DNA of 64,000 nt from Kordia sp050633145. GTDB taxonomy: Bacteria; Bacteroidota; Bacteroidia; Flavobacteriales; Flavobacteriaceae. Positions within the stretch are counted from its first letter, which is position 1; the number at the start of each line of letters is the position of its first letter. Made by a program: the position numbers and the translations under genes. The notes beneath the pieces are model-generated. The model worked only from the letters and a program-made list of their open reading frames with translations. It was not told where the DNA came from and made no database searches. This document shows, in pieces, positions 60,261-64,000 of the stretch. The DNA lies in the NCBI RefSeq assembly GCF_050633145.1, contig NZ_JBOEFY010000012.1:62001-126000 (forward strand), read 5' to 3'.

Positions 60261-60297
60261 AAAAAACCGAGTTAATAACTCGGTTTTCCTTTTTTTA
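60261..60297 (-). terminator. Rho-independent terminator after tonB
   Basis: AAAACCGAGTTA / TAACTCGGTTTT stem (60263-60274 and 60276-60287) around a one-base centre, with A- and T-tracts on either side. It lies 27 bases after the tonB stop and precedes the tonB relic. Confidence 0.9.
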
Positions 60298-60323
60298 TAT
60301 CTTTTACCTCTTTTGTATTTTTC

Positions 60324-61121
60324 TTAATCTACTCTAAACATTATAGGTAATGTATACTTTACCTTCACGTTTTGATTTCTTTGCTTTCCTGGTTGCATTT
60401 GAGGAAGCAACTTGATAACACGTTCTGCTTCTTTTTGAAGTTTTGGATGCGGTGCACGTGATTGAATTCCGGTAACATTTCCGTTTTCATCAATTATAAA
60501 TAATACATTGATTCGTTTTACACCTTCTTCCAAACCTAATTCGTTTGCTAAATCAACATTAAATTTACGTTTGATAAGTTTGTCGATTTTTTCAGACATA
60601 CATTTTTTTCTTTCCTTCTTACTCTTGAATTTTTCGCAACCTGGATATACTGGTGCATCTTCAATAAAAGCAAAAGGAACTTCTTCAATAACCTCCTCAG
60701 TATCCGCTACTTCAACATTACTTGTATCTACAAGCGAAGTAACTTCTTTTGGCTTTGTTTCTGTTTGCAAGACTTGATTTTTAATCGTAGTGTCATTATC
60801 TACAACCTTAATTTCATCTGTAACCGTTGTTGGCTTAATTTCAGGTTCTGGCTCTGGTTCTTTTACCACAACCACTTCTTCTTTAAAAGTTGGCATAGAC
60901 TCCATAGTATCATCTACCACATCTTCAAGTTGCACTACTTCGGGTGCAGCTTCCGTTGTTTGTACTTGAAATAGTGTGTAAACAATAAATAAACTCAGCA
61001 TGAGGCTCACTGAGAATCGTAAGAACGTGTTTCTTTCTCCTTTGAGTTCGTTCTTTTTAGCAAGGTGACTTTGATGTACACCATTTGCATTCACATCTGT
61101 TTTGTGATTTGCATTTTTCAT
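60324..61121 (-). CDS. Energy transducer TonB (second of tandem pair)
   Basis: 265 aa from ATG 61121 (longer upstream reading has no similarity). One N-terminal helix lies near 32-50 (FLRFSVSLMLSLFIVYTLFQV), followed by a Glu/Pro/Thr-rich linker (EPEPEPEIKPTTVTDE) and a TonB C-terminal domain from about 165. The conserved flavobacterial segment EDAPVYPGCEKFKSKKERKKCMSEKIDK precedes the domain, which ends PGKQRNQNVKVKYTLPIMFRV. TonB couples the proton-motive force to outer-membrane receptors. It shares the PGCEKxKSKKERKKCMSEK segment with the gene immediately upstream, so the two arose by duplication. The leader begins ATAATCGGTTTTAATG. Confidence 0.94.
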   Translation of the reverse strand: MKNANHKTDVNANGVHQSHLAKKNELKGERNTFLRFSVSLMLSLFIVYTLFQVQTTEAAPEVVQLEDVVDDTMESMPTFKEEVVVVKEPEPEPEIKPTTVTDEIKVVDNDTTIKNQVLQTETKPKEVTSLVDTSNVEVADTEEVIEEVPFAFIEDAPVYPGCEKFKSKKERKKCMSEKIDKLIKRKFNVDLANELGLEEGVKRINVLFIIDENGNVTGIQSRAPHPKLQKEAERVIKLLPQMQPGKQRNQNVKVKYTLPIMFRVD

Positions 61122-61174
61122 ATTAATCGGTTTTAATGTTAATGTTGTGTTAACATCAAGAAACGTACCAAAAA

Positions 61175-61207
61175 GAAAAAGCCTGAGCAAAATGCTCAGG
61201 CTTTTTT
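61175..61207 (-). terminator. Rho-independent terminator between the tandem tonB genes
   Basis: AAAAAGCCTGAGCA / TGCTCAGGCTTTTTT stem (61176-61189 and 61193-61207) with a 3-nt loop and a T-tract. It lies about 22 bases after the stop of the upstream tonB. Confidence 0.93.
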
Positions 61208-61228
61208 ATATTTTAATGTTTTCTTAAC

Positions 61229-61945
61229 TTATTGTACTTTGAAAACGATTGGTAACGTGTAATTTACACCTACTGGCTTACCTCTTTGCTTACCAGGCTT
61301 CATTTTTGGAAGACTCTTAATTACTTTCTCAGCTTCTTTAGCTAATTTAGGATGCGGCGCTCTTGAACGCACATTTGTAATATTTCCTTGTCTATCAATT
61401 TTAAATACAACAAAGATTTTTTGTACTCCTTCTAAATCTAGGTCAGAAGCTAATTCTGTGTTGAATTTTTTATTAACGTGCTTTTGCACTTTTTCAGACA
61501 TACATTTTTTTCTTTCCTTCTTACTCTTGTATTTTTCACAACCTGGAAAGATTGGTGCATCTTCAATTACTGAGAATGGTACATCTTCAATAACTTCTTC
61601 TTCTTCTTCTACCACTACATCTTCAACTTCTTCGATTACCTCATCTTCTGTTGTTTCTGTAGATTCTATTACCGTTTCTTCCACTTCCTCTTCATCTTCT
61701 ACAACTTCGATGATTTCAGGAGCTGGTGGCGGTGGCGGTGGTGGTGGTTGTGTTAACTGTTCTGTGACGATCATTTCTTCCTCGTCATCTTCAATTAAGT
61801 CAACTGTCTCTTCTTTTGCGACTTCATCGTAAGCTGTCCACTCCATACCTTGCCAAATAAGGAATGTAACTAATGCCAAACCTAAAGCTAGATAAAATAG
61901 ACTATTTTTTCTTAAGTCAGCACTCGGATTCTTCTTTGCTTCCAT
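61229..61945 (-). CDS. Energy transducer TonB (first of tandem pair)
   Basis: 238 aa: N-terminal helix at about 16-33 (SLFYLALGLALVTFLIWQGM), an acidic and proline-rich linker with QPPPPPPPPAPEIIEV (about 68-84) and long Glu/Val repeats (VEEEEEVIED), then a TonB C-terminal domain with EDAPIFPGCEKYKSKKERKKCMSEK and MKPGKQRGKPVGVNYTLPIVF. Start at ATG 61945 gives the family MEAKKNPSADLRKNS start. Its linker differs from that of its neighbour, so the two may serve different receptors. Located downstream of vanZ on the same strand. Confidence 0.95.
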   Translation of the reverse strand: MEAKKNPSADLRKNSLFYLALGLALVTFLIWQGMEWTAYDEVAKEETVDLIEDDEEEMIVTEQLTQPPPPPPPPAPEIIEVVEDEEEVEETVIESTETTEDEVIEEVEDVVVEEEEEVIEDVPFSVIEDAPIFPGCEKYKSKKERKKCMSEKVQKHVNKKFNTELASDLDLEGVQKIFVVFKIDRQGNITNVRSRAPHPKLAKEAEKVIKSLPKMKPGKQRGKPVGVNYTLPIVFKVQ

Positions 61946-61999
61946 AATAATATAGTTTTAATCGTTGCTAATTTAATTATTTATTAGCAGAAATAACAA

Positions 62000-62395
62000 T
62001 TAATTCTGCGTTTTTAACTTTCTATTTTTCGCAACTCCCCATTTTATAATGAAAATTGCAAATATTATACCAGTTGTGTTTGCAAGTACATCTTGCCAAT
62101 CTCCCTGTCTTGTTGTTACGAGTGTTTCTTGCATGATTTCCACACTAACCCCATAAATAAAAGCAAAAGCTGCACTAGCAATTAATGCATTCTTTCGCAA
62201 TGTATCATTTGTTATTCCTTTTAATAAGGCAAAAAACCAAATTACGGTGAATAAAAAATAAATTACTCCATGTATGAGCTTGTCTGAATACGAAAAGTGT
62301 AGTACCTGCGGTCCTTTAATCTTTATTAAGCTAAGGATTGTAATCGCAACAGTCCATCCAATGGCTATGACAGAAAAGATATATTTACGCACCAA
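62000..62395 (-). CDS. VanZ family membrane protein
   Basis: 131-aa protein with four membrane helices (about 5-22, 38-58, 70-87 and 105-123) of the VanZ-like family: SYSDKLIHGVIYFLFTVIWFFA and GVSVEIMQETLVTTRQGDWQDVLANTTG carry the conserved pattern. Despite the name, most members are not linked to glycopeptide resistance. The 5' end overlaps the gcvH stop by 11 bases, so it is co-translated with gcvH. Function unknown here. Confidence 0.9.
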   Translation of the reverse strand: MVRKYIFSVIAIGWTVAITILSLIKIKGPQVLHFSYSDKLIHGVIYFLFTVIWFFALLKGITNDTLRKNALIASAAFAFIYGVSVEIMQETLVTTRQGDWQDVLANTTGIIFAIFIIKWGVAKNRKLKTQN

Positions 62396-62765
62396 TTAGC
62401 TCTTTGTAAGCTTCAACGCTTAATAAGTCGTCTACTTCAGAAGCATCTTTGATGTTGATTTTAATCATCCATCCATCTCCATAAGGATCTGTGTTTACCA
62501 ATTCTGGATCGTCTTCTAGTTTCTCATTAAACTCAGAAACTTCACCGGTAAGTGGCATAAATAAATCAGATACTGTTTTTACAGCTTCTACTGTTCCAAA
62601 AACTTCATCTTTTTCAACTTCTTCATCTAAAGTATCAACATCAACATATACAATATCTCCAAGTTCTTTTTGTGCAAAGTCCGTAATTCCAACAATAGCA
62701 ACACCATCTTCGATCTTAATCCACTCGTGGTCTTTTGTATATTTTAATTCCGCTGGTATGTTCAT
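62385..62765 (-). CDS. gcvH: Glycine cleavage system H protein
   Basis: 126-aa lipoyl carrier that shuttles the methylamine group in glycine cleavage. The lipoylated Lys is K63 in EAVKTVSDL. The full domain pattern is MNIPAELKYTKDHEWIKIEDGVAIVGITDFAQKELGDIVYVDV. Chosen start is 62765 because the frame's upstream 14 codons lie in the repeat-containing leader and have no family match. Between sprA (upstream) and vanZ on the same strand; the promoter at 62805-62835 is consensus. Confidence 0.97.
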   Translation of the reverse strand: MNIPAELKYTKDHEWIKIEDGVAIVGITDFAQKELGDIVYVDVDTLDEEVEKDEVFGTVEAVKTVSDLFMPLTGEVSEFNEKLEDDPELVNTDPYGDGWMIKINIKDASEVDDLLSVEAYKELIGA

Positions 62766-62772
62766 TTCTTTT

Positions 62773-62800
62773 GTGTTATTTGTGTTATTTAGTGTTATTT
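62773..62800. repeat. Three GTGTTATTT repeats in the gcvH leader
   Basis: The 9-mer GTGTTATTT occurs at 62773-62781, 62782-62790 and 62792-62800, between the gcvH promoter and its ATG (read as AAATAACAC on the transcript). It is in the 5' untranslated region, so it could affect mRNA stability or binding. Confidence 0.75.
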
Positions 62801-62804
62801 TGAG

Positions 62805-62835
62805 CAAAAATACTTTTTTCTATTTAAGTTTTCAA
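62805..62835 (-). promoter_or_regulatory. Bacteroidota-type promoter of gcvH
   Basis: On the minus strand TTG (62835-62833), 20-nt spacer, TATTTTTG (62812-62805), an exact consensus fit. It begins right after the sprA stop codon, giving gcvH-vanZ its own promoter. The leader carries the GTGTTATTT repeats. Confidence 0.75.
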
Positions 62836-62847
62836 CCTCTATTATTG

Positions 62848-64000
62848 TTAATTTCCAAAATTATATCGAAGTGTAATTCCTGATCGAATTGTAGTTTGTG
62901 GAAATGCCGTAGATACTGCAAATTCAGAGAATGTGTGATCGTAGTAGAATAAGGCAGTTAAGTTTCTACTTAATGCATAATCTGCTGTGAATTTTAGCGA
63001 CCATAATGTTTGCCCTGCAGTTATTTGATTGTTGAATAAATCTAAACTTCTTATGATGGTAACATTATCTCTTAATGATAAATCAGCTTTTAAGTTTAAG
63101 TCACCTTTTAACGTTGTTTTCTTACCTGCAATTCGCGTATCGATACGAACATCTTTGAAACGATATCCTAGTCCAACAATATATTCGTTTCCTGAAACCT
63201 CCGTAAGCAAGTTGTTATCGAAACTTAAAGATAAAGCTCTATCGCGTTTTACTTCCGCCAATATTTTAACTGAGTTCTTCATTTCAAGATCAATTCTAAG
63301 CAACGGATTAAACTGCTCTACTAAGTTGATGTTAGAGAATATGTTTTGATTGTGGAAGTTTCCTCCTTGATCTTTATTTGAATCTGCAAATGGATTTGCC
63401 CCATCGAAATCTAAGTTGTTTCTAAACGAGTTGATTGTATAGCTTGAACGATATCCATGCGATAATGAGAAACGCTTGAAACGCTTTTTAAACCATTTTA
63501 ATCGCATTAAACCAGTATACTTTATTGTCCAGTTTGGAATTGGCACATCTCTAAATGCTCCAAGTTTTACATCGTTTGCATCTTGTCCAGAATACGCTGC
63601 TAAGAATGCTGGCAATAATACTGCTTGATTCGTTTTTCCATATCCATCAGGGAAACCATCACCATCTGTGTCGGTTAATGGTTGTCCGTTAGCAATTGCC
63701 AAACGTCTTGCAATAATTTGTCTGTTATTTTCAAAATCTGCAAATGTTGCCGATTGGTCTTCATCACTTTTAGCAAACGCAGTTTTTATTAACAATGTAG
63801 AGATTCCGAAGTTTCCAAAAGTATTTCCTGCACCATTTGGCGATAAAGATGTATACTCTCCATTTTGAACGCTGAATTGCTCCGAGAAGTTTTCTGAAAA
63901 GTTACGATTGGCAACTAAGTCAATTTTTAAATCTCTCATTGGCTCAACCATCGCAGTAATGTCCAAGTTTTTGTTATGTACTTGTGTGAATTGCTGGTTG
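62848..64000 (-). CDS. sprA: Gliding motility/T9SS protein SprA, C-terminal part (partial)
   Basis: The final 384 codons of sprA; the reading frame stays open to the right edge (first residues at the edge NQQFTQVHNKNL). SprA is a very large outer-membrane barrel that forms the translocon of the type IX secretion system. Recognised from the C-terminal pattern: DITAMVEPMRDLKIDLVANRNFSENFSEQF, the DTDGDGFPDGYGKTNQAVLLPAFLAAYSGQDA segment, IPNWTIKYTGLMRLKWFKKRFKRFSLSHGYRSSY and the terminal strands ending TTIRSGITLRYNFGN. It is followed by gcvH, then vanZ and tonB. Incomplete only because the window ends. Confidence 0.92.
   Translation of the reverse strand, partial: NQQFTQVHNKNLDITAMVEPMRDLKIDLVANRNFSENFSEQFSVQNGEYTSLSPNGAGNTFGNFGISTLLIKTAFAKSDEDQSATFADFENNRQIIARRLAIANGQPLTDTDGDGFPDGYGKTNQAVLLPAFLAAYSGQDANDVKLGAFRDVPIPNWTIKYTGLMRLKWFKKRFKRFSLSHGYRSSYTINSFRNNLDFDGANPFADSNKDQGGNFHNQNIFSNINLVEQFNPLLRIDLEMKNSVKILAEVKRDRALSLSFDNNLLTEVSGNEYIVGLGYRFKDVRIDTRIAGKKTTLKGDLNLKADLSLRDNVTIIRSLDLFNNQITAGQTLWSLKFTADYALSRNLTALFYYDHTFSEFAVSTAFPQTTIRSGITLRYNFGN

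Larger units (their letters stand above)
59878..60323. other. Gap with tonB relic and terminator
   Basis: 446 bases between the remB-like start and the stop of the tonB gene. It holds the 33-codon tonB-like relic at 60109-60210, its conserved leader sequence up to about 60260, and the terminator at 60261-60297. The remainder (59878-60108) shows no gene; the remB-like promoter, with an imperfect -7 element TATCTTTC, may lie near 59900-59910 on the minus strand. Confidence 0.6.

Overview
The window is about one third G+C and reads as a chromosome segment of a marine-type Flavobacteriaceae bacterium (Bacteroidota). The evidence is gene content: gliding/type IX secretion genes (the sprA end, porP/sprF, a remB-like gene), flavobacterial TonB proteins, DUF6089-uppS-bamA-ompH order, Bacteroidota-style promoters (TTG, about 20 nt, TAnnTTTG) and lanthipeptide-type precursors with MKKKNL...KKSIS leaders. 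A Kordia-like genus is a guess from the precursor type only. No rRNA, tRNA, CRISPR array, insertion sequence, integrase or phage gene was found. Most of the window is ordinary core genome.

Layout. 0-8.8 kb: sppA, an orphan RiPP precursor on the minus strand, the queuosine-precursor transporter yhhQ, a large AsmA-like protein, a second orphan RiPP precursor, a DUF2797 protein and a GH3-family enzyme. 9-13.8 kb: OmpA/PD40 protein, a hypothetical behind a perfect 24-bp palindrome, a serine hydrolase, a membrane LytTR regulator and an uncalled 53-residue membrane peptide. 13.8-20.2 kb (minus): clpX, clpP, tig, then a FadL-type porin with an SGNH lipoprotein. 20.3-29.1 kb: alpha/beta hydrolase and pdxJ (minus), then CBS protein, nadK, DUF6089, uppS, bamA and two ompH/skp genes (plus), an envelope-biogenesis run.

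29-39.7 kb: LRR protein, murI, gamma-carbonic anhydrase, a LytTR two-component pair, SIMPL protein, vWA lipoprotein, MORN-like protein and porP/sprF. 40-44.7 kb: nfu, dodecin, DUF1304, mscS, two hypotheticals and tsaB. 44.7-50.6 kb (minus): a complete MacAB-TolC-like efflux operon. 50.7-56.4 kb (minus): cytochrome oxidase assembly and subunits (ctaB, two subunit III-type proteins, subunit IV, SCO, a cysteine-less SCO-like protein, DUF420). 56.5-64 kb: metallo-beta-lactamase-fold enzyme, remB-like gene, a tandem tonB pair followed by what looks like the relic of a third copy, then vanZ, gcvH and the 3' end of sprA.

The most unusual items are the two orphan lanthipeptide-like precursors with no modification enzyme in view, the three ATTACGA half-sites beside the first one, the 24-bp palindrome overlapping a candidate promoter, the unannotated 53-aa membrane peptide in the clpX-LytTR gap, the tonB relic, and several repeat elements in intergenic gaps. 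Starts were moved from non-ATG upstream codons to internal ATG codons wherever a signal peptide or family N-terminus made that clear.
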